Notes: generated by a model not told the origin, from the letters alone. A stretch of 64,000 nucleotides of DNA from Candidatus Equicola faecalis (GCA_018065185.1 JAGHTU010000046.1:1-64000); one strand, 5' to 3'. Numbered from the stretch's first letter, positions 47,046 to 56,850 are shown. Made by a program: numbers and translations.

Positions 47046-47074
47046 GTTGTGAGTTTTCATCGTTCATAACTCAT
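47042..47074. terminator. Possible bidirectional terminator
   Basis: ATGAGTTGTGA at 47042-47052 pairs with TCATAACTCAT at 47064-47074 (11 bp, one mismatch). It overlaps the symporter stop and sits between convergent genes. The T-tract is weak on both sides. Confidence 0.4.
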
Positions 47075-47082
47075 TTAGATAG

Positions 47083-47856
47083 TCAACCAACCGTTTCTTC
47101 GCCCTCAATGTAATTATGTAGGGAGACGGTGTTTCCGTCAAATATGGCATAAGTGAAACTTTGCATCCATTCACCGATGATGAACATGCGCGTGTTTTGG
47201 TGAAGGATAAGGTCAAGTTCAATGTGACGGTGTCCGAAGATATAGAAATTGATGTCAGGATGTTGTTTCATGTGGGCTTTTGTCCATTGCACCAGTGGTT
47301 CGTTTCCCTCTCCACGATAAGGCTCTTCCTGACCATCAATACGCTTCATGCGTGAATGGCGTGCCCACTGCAAGCCGAAGTTTATGCCCCAGCGTGGATG
47401 CAGTGCAGAGAACAGTCGCTGGCACAATCTGTTATGGAACACACTCTGTATGAAACGGAATCTGCGCGACTCCTCACCCAGTCCCTCACCATGTGCGAGG
47501 AAGAAGAGTTTGCCGTACATCTCTTCTATCACAGGTTTGAAGTGCAGTTTCACCCCACATTCCTCCTTGAGATAGCGATAAGCCCAAATGTCGTGATTGC
47601 CGGTGAAGTAATGCACCTCTACACCCATATCTGTGAGTTCGGACACTTTGCCCAAAAAGCGTGTATAACCTTTTGGCACTGTAAAACGGTATTCATACCA
47701 AAAGTCGAACATATCACCGAGCATATAAATGGCTTCGGCTTTGTCCTTTATAGCATCTAAAAAACTTACTAATCGACGCTCTTGTGTGCGGCGGTGTTCA
47801 ATGGCAAGCGACCCGAGGTGGGCATCCGAAATGAAATATATGTTTTTCTTCATCAT
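47083..47856 (-). CDS. lpxH: UDP-2,3-diacylglucosamine hydrolase-type metallophosphoesterase
   Basis: Calcineurin-like phosphoesterase of about 257 residues. The metal-binding blocks are FISDAHLGS, YMLGDMFDFW, FTGNHDIWAY and FGHRHIEL near the end, in the expected order with their residues intact. The LpxH branch cleaves the pyrophosphate of UDP-2,3-diacylglucosamine to give lipid X in lipid A synthesis; length and the GDMFDFW form fit this. ATG 47856 shares one base with the stop of the SufT-like gene (TGATG), so translation is coupled. Last gene of the trpS-to-lpxH run. Confidence 0.85.
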   Translation of the reverse strand: MMKKNIYFISDAHLGSLAIEHRRTQERRLVSFLDAIKDKAEAIYMLGDMFDFWYEYRFTVPKGYTRFLGKVSELTDMGVEVHYFTGNHDIWAYRYLKEECGVKLHFKPVIEEMYGKLFFLAHGEGLGEESRRFRFIQSVFHNRLCQRLFSALHPRWGINFGLQWARHSRMKRIDGQEEPYRGEGNEPLVQWTKAHMKQHPDINFYIFGHRHIELDLILHQNTRMFIIGEWMQSFTYAIFDGNTVSLHNYIEGEETVG

Positions 47857-48179
47857 CAATTTAGTCCGAGGTCAATCTTTGCTTCTTCCGACATCATATC
47901 CTTATCCCATGCAGGTTCGAACACGAGTTCCACACGTGCATCATTCACACCTTCAAGTGTACTGACTTTCTGCCGTACATCTTCCACTATAAACTCTGCC
48001 GCAGGGCAGGTGGGAGCAGTGAAGGTCATCTCAATAAGCACTTCAGCATCATCGTTCACATCTATGCGGTAGATGAGACCGAGGTTGTAGATGTCCACAG
48101 GTATCTCTGGATCATAAACGGTTTTCAGTACATCTACAATTTTTCCTTCTATATCTTGTTTTTCTTCTAATGAAAGCAT
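47856..48179 (-). CDS. SufT/DUF59 (MIP18-like) iron-sulfur assembly factor
   Basis: A 107-residue protein matching the DUF59 family: KIVDVLKTVYDPEIPVDIYNLGLIY at the N-terminus and MTFTAPTCPAAEFIVEDVRQKV with the family's conserved cysteine. Family members (SufT, PaaD, eukaryotic MIP18) help mature iron-sulfur proteins. There is no suf operon in the window. It lies downstream of cvfB after a 48-base gap and overlaps lpxH by one base. Confidence 0.85.
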   Translation of the reverse strand: MLSLEEKQDIEGKIVDVLKTVYDPEIPVDIYNLGLIYRIDVNDDAEVLIEMTFTAPTCPAAEFIVEDVRQKVSTLEGVNDARVELVFEPAWDKDMMSEEAKIDLGLN

Positions 48180-48227
48180 ATCCGAATTTTAGTTCTGTGT
48201 TTTGAGTTTTTGAATCTATCACCCACT

Positions 48228-49082
48228 CTACTCATAACTATTAATTATCAATCCCTCAGGTGTGATGGTGATGAGCCGACGGCGGTAAAGGTCGCCCACA
48301 GCCTGTTTGAACACCTTTTTGCTCACTCCGAAACGGTCGTATATCTCTGTTGCAGGACTCTTGTCGCCGAGGTGACAACGTCCGCCATTGTTCCTGATAT
48401 AGAACAAGAGCCGTTCAGCAAACTCTTCCGTGTGGCTACGTCCTGTCTTCTGCAGTGTGAGGTCTATCTTTCCATCTTCACGCACATGGTCAATGTATGC
48501 TTCCATACAGTCGCCCGTATGTACGTGGCGGAAAATCTCGTTTTCGTAAATCAGTCCTGCATATTTATTGTCAATGATAGCTTTGAAGCCGAGGTCAGTC
48601 TTCTGCCAAATAAGGATATTCACCTTTGTTCCATGCTCCAGACTGCTGTCCCCAACAGGTGGTTTCTGCAGGAATTTCTCAACTTTAGCGGAAGCTACTA
48701 TACGGTACGATTCCTCATCCTGATGTACATGGACGATATAGCTTTCGCCCATCTCCATCTTTTTCTTCTGTTCGCGGAACGGGCAGAAGAGGTCTTTCAT
48801 CAGTCCCCAATCAAGGAATGCTCCATACTGGTTTACCCATGCCACTTTGAGATAGGCAAAATCGCCCACTTGTGCCAATGCTTCCTGTGTGGTGGCTGTT
48901 AGACGTTCCTCATGGTCAAGATAGATAAACACATTTAGTTCATCACCGATGCGTGTTCCTTCCGGCACATAACGAGTAGGCAACAGAATATCGCCCTCGC
49001 GCCCTCCGTCAAGATATAGCCCGAAATCCACACTTCGTACTACACGTAACTTATTGTATTGTCCCAGTCGTAATTTTTCCAT
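48228..49082 (-). CDS. CvfB-family S1 RNA-binding protein
   Basis: A 284-residue protein with repeated S1-like OB folds: [41 protein letters not shown] and the third around [22 protein letters not shown]. It ends with a winged-helix domain ([27 protein letters not shown]). This is the CvfB/YitL plan known from Staphylococcus, where the protein affects virulence gene expression; its role in Bacteroidales is unproven. It overlaps the end of the upstream ABC ATPase gene by 32 bases. Confidence 0.83.
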   Translation of the reverse strand: MEKLRLGQYNKLRVVRSVDFGLYLDGGREGDILLPTRYVPEGTRIGDELNVFIYLDHEERLTATTQEALAQVGDFAYLKVAWVNQYGAFLDWGLMKDLFCPFREQKKKMEMGESYIVHVHQDEESYRIVASAKVEKFLQKPPVGDSSLEHGTKVNILIWQKTDLGFKAIIDNKYAGLIYENEIFRHVHTGDCMEAYIDHVREDGKIDLTLQKTGRSHTEEFAERLLFYIRNNGGRCHLGDKSPATEIYDRFGVSKKVFKQAVGDLYRRRLITITPEGLIINSYE

Positions 49083-49716
49083 CCATCATGTGTATGGTAC
49101 GGTCACAGATGCGTGCCAGTCCTTCATCGTGTGTGACGATGATAAACGTCTGTCCCATCTCATCGCGTAGGCGGAAGAAGAGATTGTGCAGTTCTTCCTT
49201 GTTCTTCATATCAAGACTGCCCGACGGCTCATCGGCAAGTATCACTGCCGGCGAGTTCACCAATGCACGTGCTACTGCCACACGTTGTCTCTCTCCTCCC
49301 GACAATTCGTTGGGTTTGTGTTGTGCCCGATCAGCGAGATTCATGAATGTAAGAAGTTCTTTGGCTCTTTGTTGTGCCTTTGAAAACGTCATCCCACTGA
49401 TTAGTGCCGGCATCATCACATTTTCTGTTGCGGTAAATTCCGGCAGGAGCTGATGAAACTGAAATACAAAGCCGATGTTTCTGTTCCTGAAGTCAGCCAG
49501 TTTCTTCTGTGATAGGTTGCCGATGTTTGTTCCGTCAATCAGCACCTGACCGCTGTCTGCCTTGTCAAGCGTACCGATGATCTGAAGGAGTGTAGTTTTG
49601 CCTGCTCCTGATGGACCGACAATGCTCACTACTTCGCCCTTCTCCACCCTTAGGTCAATGCCTTTCAGCACCTGCAAGGCTCCATAACTTTTCTTTATAT
49701 CGTGTATTTCAATCAT
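49051..49716 (-). CDS. lolD: ABC transporter ATPase, LolD-like
   Basis: A 221-residue ATPase: Walker [17 protein letters not shown]-loop [14 protein letters not shown], signature [17 protein letters not shown], Walker [14 protein letters not shown] and H-loop [11 protein letters not shown]. The MacB/LolD branch is indicated by the [16 protein letters not shown] segment. LolCDE extracts lipoproteins from the inner membrane. The partner permease (LolC/E) is not in the window, so a MacB-like or FtsE-like use is possible. It overlaps cvfB by 32 bases. Confidence 0.8.
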   Translation of the reverse strand: MIEIHDIKKSYGALQVLKGIDLRVEKGEVVSIVGPSGAGKTTLLQIIGTLDKADSGQVLIDGTNIGNLSQKKLADFRNRNIGFVFQFHQLLPEFTATENVMMPALISGMTFSKAQQRAKELLTFMNLADRAQHKPNELSGGERQRVAVARALVNSPAVILADEPSGSLDMKNKEELHNLFFRLRDEMGQTFIIVTHDEGLARICDRTIHMMDGKITTGTIQ

Positions 49717-49776
49717 TTATTAAATTATATCGTCAGTGGTCAATCGTCAACAATAAATGGTTCTAATCTCAAATCT

Positions 49777-50865
49777 CTAATCCTTATAAAATTTCTCTGC
49801 TTGTTGTTGCAGCCATTCTTTGTCATCGAAGTAGTTTATGCGCATAGCCCTGCGCACCTCGTCCATGGTCTGCTGTGCAAACTCCCGTGCATCGGCTGTG
49901 CCACGTTTCAAGATGTTCAGCACTTCAGGGATGTCTTTCTCATATTGCTGACGACGTTCACGTATCGGTGCAAGTTCTTTTTCAAGGACTTTCATCAGTA
50001 GTTTCTTGCATTTCATATCGCCTAGTCCGCCACGCATATAATGCTCTTTCATCTCCTGCAGACAGGAATAGTCAGGCAGGAACTCCGCAAAGTCTTCTGG
50101 TTTGCAAAAAGCGTCAAGGTAAGTGAATACGCAGTTGCCTTCCACATGACCAGGGTCTTCCACATTCAAGTGCTGAGGGTCAGTGTACATGCTCTTTACT
50201 TTGCGCTCTACTTCCTTCTTGTCGTCCGATAGGTAGATGCAGTTCCCCAATGATTTGCTCATCTTCGCCTTTCCGTCAGTTCCAGGCAGACGCATACACA
50301 CTTGATTTTCCGGCAACAGGATGTTTGGTTCCACCAGCACCTCGCCATATATGCGATTGAACGACCGCACAAGTTCACGTGTCTGTTCAATCATCGGCTT
50401 CTGGTCTTCGCCTGTCGGCACGGTAGTGGCTTTGAAGAGCGTGATGTCGGCTGCTTGCGACACAGGGTAACAGAAAAATCCCACCGGGATGTTGGCATCA
50501 AAGTTGCGCATCTTTATTTCCGTCTTCACCGTAGGGTTGCGTTGTAGGCGCGAAACGGTGACGAGATTCATCAAATATTGTGTGAGTTCTGCAAGTTCCG
50601 GTATCTGGCTTTGTATGAAGAACGTTACTTTTTCTGGCGACAGTCCAACAGAGAGGTAGTCAAGTGCCACTTCCATTATGCTCTGTCTAATTTTCTCAGG
50701 GTTCTCGGCATTGTCCGTAAGTGCTTGTACGTCGGCTATAAAAATAAACATACGGTCATAATCGCCCTGTTTTTGCAGTTCTACTCTTCTGCGCAGTGAC
50801 CCTACATAATGCCCAAGATGAAGTTTTCCTGTAGGTCTGTCTCCTGTAAGAATAATTTTTCCCAT
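49777..50865 (-). CDS. trpS: Tryptophanyl-tRNA synthetase
   Basis: Class I aminoacyl-tRNA synthetase charging tRNA-Trp. HIGH-type motif in [22 protein letters not shown] in [12 protein letters not shown], and the tryptophan-site segment [21 protein letters not shown]. The true start is ATG 50865 ([11 protein letters not shown]), giving 362 residues; the track start at 50919 would begin inside the dispersed repeat. First gene of the run trpS-lolD-cvfB-sufT-lpxH. The repeat element lies directly upstream, so the promoter must be inside or beyond it. Confidence 0.94.
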   Translation of the reverse strand: MGKIILTGDRPTGKLHLGHYVGSLRRRVELQKQGDYDRMFIFIADVQALTDNAENPEKIRQSIMEVALDYLSVGLSPEKVTFFIQSQIPELAELTQYLMNLVTVSRLQRNPTVKTEIKMRNFDANIPVGFFCYPVSQAADITLFKATTVPTGEDQKPMIEQTRELVRSFNRIYGEVLVEPNILLPENQVCMRLPGTDGKAKMSKSLGNCIYLSDDKKEVERKVKSMYTDPQHLNVEDPGHVEGNCVFTYLDAFCKPEDFAEFLPDYSCLQEMKEHYMRGGLGDMKCKKLLMKVLEKELAPIRERRQQYEKDIPEVLNILKRGTADAREFAQQTMDEVRRAMRINYFDDKEWLQQQAEKFYKD

Positions 50866-50882
50866 ATCGTGTTTTTTATTTG

Positions 50883-50962
50883 TTTTTCGCTTTTCGCAAC
50901 TTCGGCTACACCTCGGCATAGATTAAGTGAACTTATCTCTGCACTTGGTTTGCACGAACTTT
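50883..50962 (-). repeat. Second dispersed element, short copy (inverted relative to 37026-37180)
   Basis: CAACTTCGGCTACACCTCGGCATAGATTAAGTGAACTTATCTCTGC followed by GTTTGCACGAACTTT is the reverse complement of blocks at 37118-37180 and 37026-37040. It lies 17 bases before the trpS ATG. Confidence 0.8.
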
Positions 50963-51172
50963 CGTTGAGAGAAGCCAAAGATAAAGAAAGGTGATGGAAA
51001 AGCAAAATCTTTTTTTTCTTTTCCGAGCTATCTCTTATCTTGGATGTATAAGTAAAGAAAGGCGAGTGCAAAGCCAAATTTATGGTAAGTCAAAAGTGAA
51101 AAATATAAAAGCATTAAACTTTTCAGCAGAAATGGCATCACATATTATGTATTACTTAAATTTGAAATAATT
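50963..51172. other. Gene-free stretch between the trpS repeat and the Spy-like gene
   Basis: AT-rich, no ORF. TAAATTTG at 51157-51164 resembles a -7 element just before the Spy-like ATG but has no TTTG at -33. Nothing else recognised. Confidence 0.35.
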
Positions 51173-51598
51173 ATGAAAAAGATTTTATTATTAGTTGCAA
51201 TGACAATGACATTTGTTTTTGCAAATGCACAGAATGAGGGAGGACAGCAGTTTAGACAGTTTGGAGGACATGGGTTCAACCCTGAACAGATGGCTACACA
51301 TCAGGCAGACCGTCTCAAGAAGGTTTGCGACCTCAATGACGAACAGTACGCAAAGGTGTTGGATTTGTATAAGACGCAGTCAGAGGAGATGATGAAGCAG
51401 TTCCAGAATCGTCAGCCAGGACAGCCTTTCAATCGTGAAGAAATGCAGAAACTCCGTGAGGATATGGATGCAAAGATCAAGGAAATCCTTACCGAAGAGC
51501 AGTTCGTAAAATATCAGGAAATGCAGAAACGGATGCCACGTCCTGGTTTTGGAGGTCATCATGGTCATGGCAGACCATCAACCCCGCCAACAGAGTAA
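51173..51598 (+). CDS. Small exported Spy-like (DUF4890-type) protein
   Basis: A 141-residue protein with a signal peptide (MKKILLLVAMTMTFVFANAQ). The mature part is helical and charged: RLKKVCDLNDEQYAKVLDLYKTQSEEMMKQF and KLREDMDAKIKEILTEEQFVKYQEMQKRM, the repeated helix pattern of Spy/CpxP-type periplasmic proteins, which act as chaperones or metal-stress sensors in other bacteria. The ends are rich in Gly, His and Pro (GFGGHHGHGRPS) and may bind metal. Monocistronic, ended by a strong terminator. Function inferred from the fold pattern only. Confidence 0.8.
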   Translation: MKKILLLVAMTMTFVFANAQNEGGQQFRQFGGHGFNPEQMATHQADRLKKVCDLNDEQYAKVLDLYKTQSEEMMKQFQNRQPGQPFNREEMQKLREDMDAKIKEILTEEQFVKYQEMQKRMPRPGFGGHHGHGRPSTPPTE

Positions 51599-51623
51599 CA
51601 TAAGCTATCAATATAAAATACTT

Positions 51624-51667
51624 ACAGCCCCTTGCAAAGCCAACTGCAAAGGGCTGTAGTTTTTTTA
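51624..51667. terminator. Strong bidirectional terminator
   Basis: ACAGCCCCTTGCA at 51624-51636 pairs with TGCAAAGGGCTGT at 51645-51657 (13 bp, one mismatch) followed by AGTTTTTTT. It ends the Spy-like gene and faces the end of the convergent spmAB-like gene. Confidence 0.85.
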
Positions 51668-51700
51668 CCCAAAAACCTATTATTATCAACCGATTTGGAT

Positions 51701-52933
51701 TTAACCGAAGAACAGGTATGCCACGAAGATGGCTGCCAGAATGCCTATAAGGTCTGTCCATAGGCCTGCAGCTACGGCATGGCGCGTTTTGCGTATGCTT
51801 ACACTACCAAAATATACTGCAAGGATATAGAATGTAGTGTCTGTACTGCCTTGGAAAATACAACTCAAGCGCCCCACGAATGAGTCGGCACCATAAGTGG
51901 TCATGGCATCTACCATCATTCCACGTGCCCCACTGCCCGAAAGTGGTTTCATCAAGGCCGTAGGCAGAGCACCTACCCACTGATTGTCAAAACCGAGAGC
52001 CGATACACACCACGATACACCATCTATGAGCCAATCCATAGCACCCGAGGCACGGAACACACCTATACCCACCAGCATAGCCACAAGATAAGGGATTATT
52101 GATACTGCCGTCTTAAAACCATCTTTTGCTCCTTCTACAAAGGACTCGTAAACATTTACATGTTTGCGAATACCGGCGATAATGAACCCGATGATGACTG
52201 TCATTAAGATGATGTTGGCTGCCGTGGAACTGACCACTGACATCGTTGCGTCATTCATTGTGCTGAAACAGAAGATAATGGCGGCAAACAATAGCATCAT
52301 ACCGCCAAAGGTGCACATCAATGTACGCTGAAAAAGGTTTATCTTTTGGTAAATACTCGTAACGATGATGCCTCCTAATGTACAGATAAAGGTCTGTATA
52401 AGCAGAGGAATGAAGATGTCCGTGGCATCGGCAGCACCCAACTGTGTGCGGTACACCATGATGGTGACAGGGATAAGACACAGGCCGGAGGTGTTGAGCA
52501 CAAGAAACATTATCATCGCATTTGTTGCCGTATCCTTCTGTGGGTTCAGGGTCTGCATTTCTTTCATGGCTTTGAGACCGAGAGGAGTGGCGGCATTGTC
52601 TAGCCCCAACAGATTGGCTGCAATATTCATGAATATGCTACCCGTAGCAGGATGTCCTTTCGGAATGTCCGGGAACAATCGCACGAAGACAGGGCTCAAC
52701 AGTCGTGATAAAGCATTTACCACACCACCTTTCTCGCCAATCTTCATCACACCCAACCATAATGACAGCACGCCAGTAAGGGAGAGCGATATCTCAAATG
52801 CCGTCTTTGCTGATGAGAAAGTGGCATCCATCATTGAAGGAAAAACGTCGTAGTCGCCTAAAAACAATAGGCGTATCATCGCAATGACAAAGGCGATTAA
52901 GAAAAATCCTATCCAGATATAATTAAGCACCAT
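51701..52933 (-). CDS. SpmA-SpmB fusion (nucleoside-recognition/GATE domain membrane protein)
   Basis: A 410-residue polytopic protein. The first half (FLGDYDVFPSMMDATFSSAKTAFEISLSLTG, IAANLLGLDNAATPLGLKAMKEM) matches spore maturation protein A and the second half (VVSSTAANIILMTVIIGFIIAGIRKHVNVYESFVEGAKDGF, GRLSCIFQGSTDTTFYILAVYFG) protein B, fused in one chain. The organism should not sporulate, so the Bacillus name does not describe the role; the gate-like domain suggests transport. Last gene of the rpmH-started run, 6 bases after the acyltransferase gene. Confidence 0.85.
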   Translation of the reverse strand: MVLNYIWIGFFLIAFVIAMIRLLFLGDYDVFPSMMDATFSSAKTAFEISLSLTGVLSLWLGVMKIGEKGGVVNALSRLLSPVFVRLFPDIPKGHPATGSIFMNIAANLLGLDNAATPLGLKAMKEMQTLNPQKDTATNAMIMFLVLNTSGLCLIPVTIMVYRTQLGAADATDIFIPLLIQTFICTLGGIIVTSIYQKINLFQRTLMCTFGGMMLLFAAIIFCFSTMNDATMSVVSSTAANIILMTVIIGFIIAGIRKHVNVYESFVEGAKDGFKTAVSIIPYLVAMLVGIGVFRASGAMDWLIDGVSWCVSALGFDNQWVGALPTALMKPLSGSGARGMMVDAMTTYGADSFVGRLSCIFQGSTDTTFYILAVYFGSVSIRKTRHAVAAGLWTDLIGILAAIFVAYLFFG

Positions 52934-52939
52934 ATTGGG

Positions 52940-54094
52940 TTATGAGTTTTGGGTTGTGAGTCGTGAGTTTCGTAGTGGGTTGGCATACATCGTCAGCATA
53001 CGCTCACGCAGGAATGCCACGTCCTTATTTCGCAGTTCGATGCGCTCTATCTGACGTGAGAGATAATCATTGAATTGATTTGCTTCCTCTTCGGTGTAGT
53101 TCACGCCCATGTGTTGTTTACTGCTGTTGAGCATATCATCAGCGATATAGTTGCAAGGATAAAGGTAGTAATGGCTATGTATCTCATGGGTAATAAACTC
53201 TGCCACGCGCTCAAAGAATTCCTGTTTCTGCATGTCGTCAGGCAACGAACCTATAAAGTCATCAATACATGGAGCGCAATGATAATGTATGTGACCCTTG
53301 TAGCCGAAAATGCCGGTCTGCATGTTCAGCAGGTCGTCAACAGGCTGTTTGTGATAGGAAGCATCATCGCGCCGTTGCTGATATTCGCGTGCTTTGAGCC
53401 AGTCGCAAGGGTCGTATTCGTAAGAGATAGTGAGCGGACAAATGTGCATTTCTGTCAGACGCTCTTTGAGTGACCCACTGCCTCCCATTGCCATCATCTT
53501 CAGTACTGATGCCTGCGTGAGGTCACTGCTGTCCTTAGAGCGTCCTTCGCGCTGTGCTATCCAGAGGTTTTCGTTCTTCTCCACAATGGCATGATGCATA
53601 TATTCCGACATAAGTTTGGAACTCATGAGCGTCTCGCGTAACGACAGCCCTCGGCGCACAATAAATGATTTATTCACTCTTACCAGAAGTTTTATCCACG
53701 GATATATCAGCAGATTGTCGCCGATGCCTATTTCTGTTGTAGTGTCACAACCATTCTTCAACAGCAGATAGGAGAGAAAGGCAGAATCAAGCACTATGTC
53801 GCGGTGGTTGCTCATGAAGGTGTAGCGTTTACTCAGGTCTATTGATGATGAGTCCATTTCAATGCCTTTGCCACTACGGGCGAGGACACTATCAAGAAAC
53901 TCTACACAGAAATTTCGCTGAAATTCAAGTGAGGTGGCGCATTGTCGCATACGTTTCTCAATGTCGGCATGGCCGATGTTGGGATAAAGGAAGTCCAATA
54001 CATGATGAAAACCCTGTTCTGCAAAAAGTTGTGTATAAACGTCCTGCAACTCCTCCGGACGAAATGGTCGTATCTCAGAAAATATATCGTTCAT
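52940..54094 (-). CDS. PlsC/GPAT-type acyltransferase
   Basis: A 384-residue protein with the acyltransferase motif I NHRDIVLDS (HxxxxD form) at about 95-101 in YTFMSNHRDIVLDSAFLSYLL and the acceptor motif AQREGRSKDSSDL further on. Such enzymes transfer acyl chains to glycerol-3-phosphate, lyso-phosphatidate or envelope lipids. There is no membrane helix at the start, and a C-terminal extension of about 130 residues (YHCAPCIDDFIGSLPDDMQ onward) follows the catalytic core. The gene sits between ddl and spmAB, hinting at an envelope role. The acceptor is unknown. Confidence 0.8.
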   Translation of the reverse strand: MNDIFSEIRPFRPEELQDVYTQLFAEQGFHHVLDFLYPNIGHADIEKRMRQCATSLEFQRNFCVEFLDSVLARSGKGIEMDSSSIDLSKRYTFMSNHRDIVLDSAFLSYLLLKNGCDTTTEIGIGDNLLIYPWIKLLVRVNKSFIVRRGLSLRETLMSSKLMSEYMHHAIVEKNENLWIAQREGRSKDSSDLTQASVLKMMAMGGSGSLKERLTEMHICPLTISYEYDPCDWLKAREYQQRRDDASYHKQPVDDLLNMQTGIFGYKGHIHYHCAPCIDDFIGSLPDDMQKQEFFERVAEFITHEIHSHYYLYPCNYIADDMLNSSKQHMGVNYTEEEANQFNDYLSRQIERIELRNKDVAFLRERMLTMYANPLRNSRLTTQNS

Positions 54095-54141
54095 GATGAT
54101 TTGTCTTTTTTGGGGGGCAATAGCAAAAGGTTAAGAGCTGA

Positions 54142-55122
54142 TTACTGAAATTGGTTTTCGACGATGTCTGTCAATACGGTACTCATATCCATACCAGCGG
54201 CTTTGACCTGTTGCGGAATGAATGAGGTGGCTGTCATGCCCGGTGTAGTGTTGACCTCTAACATGAATATCTTGCCCTCTGGTGAGATGATATAGTCTAT
54301 GCGTATAATGCCATTACAATGTAGCACGTCATAGATCATCCCCGTAATGCGTTGCACACGCTCAAAGAGTTCGTCACTGATGCGTGCAGGGGTGATTTCG
54401 CTCACCTGTCCGTTGTATTTTGCATCGTAGTCGAAAAACTCGTTGAATGTAACCACTTCAGTCACTGGCAGTACCACGTCTTTAGTGTGGGTCTTGTAGC
54501 ATCCGCAGGTCACTTCTGTTCCTTGCAGGAATGTCTCCACCATGACTTCTTTGCTCAATGCTGCCGCACGGTCAATGGCAGCAGGCAGTTCTTCCAGCGT
54601 GTTGACCTTTGTCACACCGAAACTGCTACCCTCTGTAGCAGGCTTGACAAAGACTGGTAGGCCGAGTTGCTGTACGATGTCTTGATACTGAATATTAGGT
54701 ATGTCGGCTTTGTGTATGAGTACGGAATCTGCTACACTTACCCCAAAGGTGCGGAGAAATTGGTTGCAAGCAAATTTGTTGAATGTCAGTGCTTCCACCA
54801 ATACGTTACTTGTGGAATACGGCACTCCCACCATATCAAGGTAGCCTTGCAATAATCCGTTCTCCCCTGGTGTGCCGTGGATAGTGATATAGGCGTAGTT
54901 GAATTTGATGTGTCGTGAATGGAGAGTAAAAGAAAAATCGTTTTTATCTATATCAATATTGCCTTCATCGGTTTTTACTTGCCATGACATCTTGTTCATC
55001 ACCACGATATAAACCTCGTAAAGTTCTTTGTCAAAGAAGCTATATACGCCCTCACCACTACGGAGCGACACATCGTGTTCCGACGAGTCGCCACCACATA
55101 CTACTGCTATAATCTTTTTCAT
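54142..55122 (-). CDS. ddl: D-alanine--D-alanine ligase
   Basis: ATP-grasp ligase producing the D-Ala-D-Ala end of the pentapeptide stem. Visible: IIAVVCGGDSSEHDVSLRSG at the start, FVKPATEGSSFGVTKV, EVTCGCYKTHTKDVV and the C-terminal IIRIDYIISPEGKIFMLEVNTTPGMT. Length 326 is normal. In many bacteria ddl sits in the dcw cluster; here it is about 36 kb away, downstream of rluD with which it overlaps (ATGA), the arrangement I know from other Bacteroidales. Confidence 0.94.
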   Translation of the reverse strand: MKKIIAVVCGGDSSEHDVSLRSGEGVYSFFDKELYEVYIVVMNKMSWQVKTDEGNIDIDKNDFSFTLHSRHIKFNYAYITIHGTPGENGLLQGYLDMVGVPYSTSNVLVEALTFNKFACNQFLRTFGVSVADSVLIHKADIPNIQYQDIVQQLGLPVFVKPATEGSSFGVTKVNTLEELPAAIDRAAALSKEVMVETFLQGTEVTCGCYKTHTKDVVLPVTEVVTFNEFFDYDAKYNGQVSEITPARISDELFERVQRITGMIYDVLHCNGIIRIDYIISPEGKIFMLEVNTTPGMTATSFIPQQVKAAGMDMSTVLTDIVENQFQ

Positions 55123-56222
55123 GATTCTTCTATATGATTCTTATCAGTTCCGTTAATATATCTTCTCCATTTATTGAGCAGTTCCGTCATGTCTGTCGGT
55201 AATTCGGCTGTGAAATCCATTTCCTTTCCCGTTGTTGGATGCCTGAAACCTAATGTCCGTGCATGCAGTGCTTGACGTGGACACATGGCGAAGCAGTTGT
55301 TTATAAATGCCCTATATGATGCACTTCGTTCACCACGCAGTATCTCGTTGCCGCCATAACGCTCGTCGGCAAAGAGCGGATGACGCAGATTTGTCATGTG
55401 TGCGCGAATCTGGTGTGTGCGCCCTGTCTCCAGACGGCACTCCACAAGTGTAGTGTAGCCGTAGCGTTCCAGTACACGATAGTGTGTCACCGCCGCTTTC
55501 CCCACACCAGAGTCGGGTGCAAACACTGCCATCTGCATCCTGTCCTTAGGGTTGCGTGCAATATTGCCTTCGATTCGTCCTTCATCGTCGATGAAGTTTC
55601 CCCACACTAAAGCATAATAAGTACGGCGTGTGGTCTTGTTGAAGAATTGTCCGCCGAGCGATGTCTTGGCATCAGGTGTCTTTGCCACCACCAGTAGTCC
55701 GCTGGTATCTTTGTCTATGCGGTGTACGAGTCCTACTTCAGGGTTGTTGGCATCAAATGTCTTATCGTCGCGCAGATGCCATGCTACGGCATTGATGAGC
55801 GTACCGGTGAAGTTTCCCACTCCCGGATGCACCACCAGTCCTGCCGGTTTGTTTATCACCATTAACGCCTCGTCTTCATAGACGATATCAAGAGGTATAT
55901 CTTCCGGATAAATAGTGTTGTCGTGGCGTGGACGGTCGAGCATCAGTGTGATGACATTAAGCGGACGCACCTTATAATTACTTTTCACCACTTTTTCGTT
56001 CACATGTATGCATCCTGCTTCCGCAGCACGTTGTATCCTATTGCGGGATGTGTAGATCATATGATCGAAAAGATATTTGTCAATTCGTATGGGTTCCTGA
56101 CCTTTATCTACGACAATGCGGAAATGCTCAAATAATTCGGTTTGTGTGGCATCCAACTCATCGTCATCTGCAGATGGCGTCTGGGAAATAATATCTTCGG
56201 AAGAAATAGGAGGAATAGTCAT
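55119..56222 (-). CDS. rluD: RluD-family 23S rRNA pseudouridine synthase
   Basis: An RluA/RluD-type enzyme converting uridines of 23S rRNA to pseudouridine. An S4 domain (PIRIDKYLFDHMIYTSRNRIQRAAEAGCI) is followed by the catalytic domain with GLVHRIDKDTSGLLVVAKT, which contains the nucleophilic aspartate, and TGRTHQIRAHM. I use ATG 56222, 1 base after the PASTA gene stop; the longer track start at 56258 is a TTG inside that gene. An acidic N-terminal stretch (SSEDIISQTPSADDDELDATQ) precedes the S4 domain. Overlaps ddl by 4 bases. Confidence 0.92.
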   Translation of the reverse strand: MTIPPISSEDIISQTPSADDDELDATQTELFEHFRIVVDKGQEPIRIDKYLFDHMIYTSRNRIQRAAEAGCIHVNEKVVKSNYKVRPLNVITLMLDRPRHDNTIYPEDIPLDIVYEDEALMVINKPAGLVVHPGVGNFTGTLINAVAWHLRDDKTFDANNPEVGLVHRIDKDTSGLLVVAKTPDAKTSLGGQFFNKTTRRTYYALVWGNFIDDEGRIEGNIARNPKDRMQMAVFAPDSGVGKAAVTHYRVLERYGYTTLVECRLETGRTHQIRAHMTNLRHPLFADERYGGNEILRGERSASYRAFINNCFAMCPRQALHARTLGFRHPTTGKEMDFTAELPTDMTELLNKWRRYINGTDKNHIEES

Positions 56223-56223
56223 T

Positions 56224-56850
56224 TCATTCAATATCATCAAAACTGAATTCCTCATCAAGAACCTCCTGTTCTTCTTCGCCTATATCCACTTGTTCTACGT
56301 TACTCATCATCTCGTCCAACGTCCCATCGCCAATCTGTAACATCAGGCGTGAAGTGACAGGGACGAAGTCACCCGTATAGACATTTTTTCTATTATAGAT
56401 GATGCCATAGACAAAGTCTTTCTCTCCATGTACCAATTGTGGTTTGCTCAATTTGAAACCCATTGCCGTCAGCGTAGCCTCTGCCTTGCGATAGGAGCTG
56501 TTCTCTATCAGGTCAGGAATCTGTATGGTGCTGGCTGTCTTTGAGTTGATGGTAAGGTAGATTTCTCTCCCAGGCTTTACCCGTGAGTCTTTTGCGGGAA
56601 GTTGTTTCAACACTTGCCCTGACGGTAGGCGATGATTGTAAGCCGAGTCAGCAATGTTTACCACCAACCCGATTTTTTCCAGTTTGAGTTTGGCACGCTC
56701 CAGACTCATACCGCTTACGTCTGGAACCCTCACCACTTCACCATGGTTGGTATATATTCGAGCAGCTAAATGTAGGCACACAACAATCACTATCAACACT
56801 ACAAGCATTGCGCAGATGTTGATTGCTATATACCCACCCCGAATATGCAT
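56224..56850 (-). CDS. Membrane-anchored PASTA-domain protein
   Basis: A 208-residue protein with one N-terminal membrane helix (IAINICAMLVVLIVIVVCLHLA) and two PASTA domains outside: VVRVPDVSGMSLERAKLKLEKIGL and IQIPDLIENSSYRKAEATLTAMGF. An acidic tail (DIGEEEQEVLDEEFSFDDIE) follows. PASTA domains bind peptidoglycan fragments or help division enzymes; here there is no kinase or transpeptidase domain, so it probably acts as an adaptor at the cell wall. It lies 9 bases after rpmH and directly before rluD and ddl. Confidence 0.88.
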   Translation of the reverse strand: MHIRGGYIAINICAMLVVLIVIVVCLHLAARIYTNHGEVVRVPDVSGMSLERAKLKLEKIGLVVNIADSAYNHRLPSGQVLKQLPAKDSRVKPGREIYLTINSKTASTIQIPDLIENSSYRKAEATLTAMGFKLSKPQLVHGEKDFVYGIIYNRKNVYTGDFVPVTSRLMLQIGDGTLDEMMSNVEQVDIGEEEQEVLDEEFSFDDIE

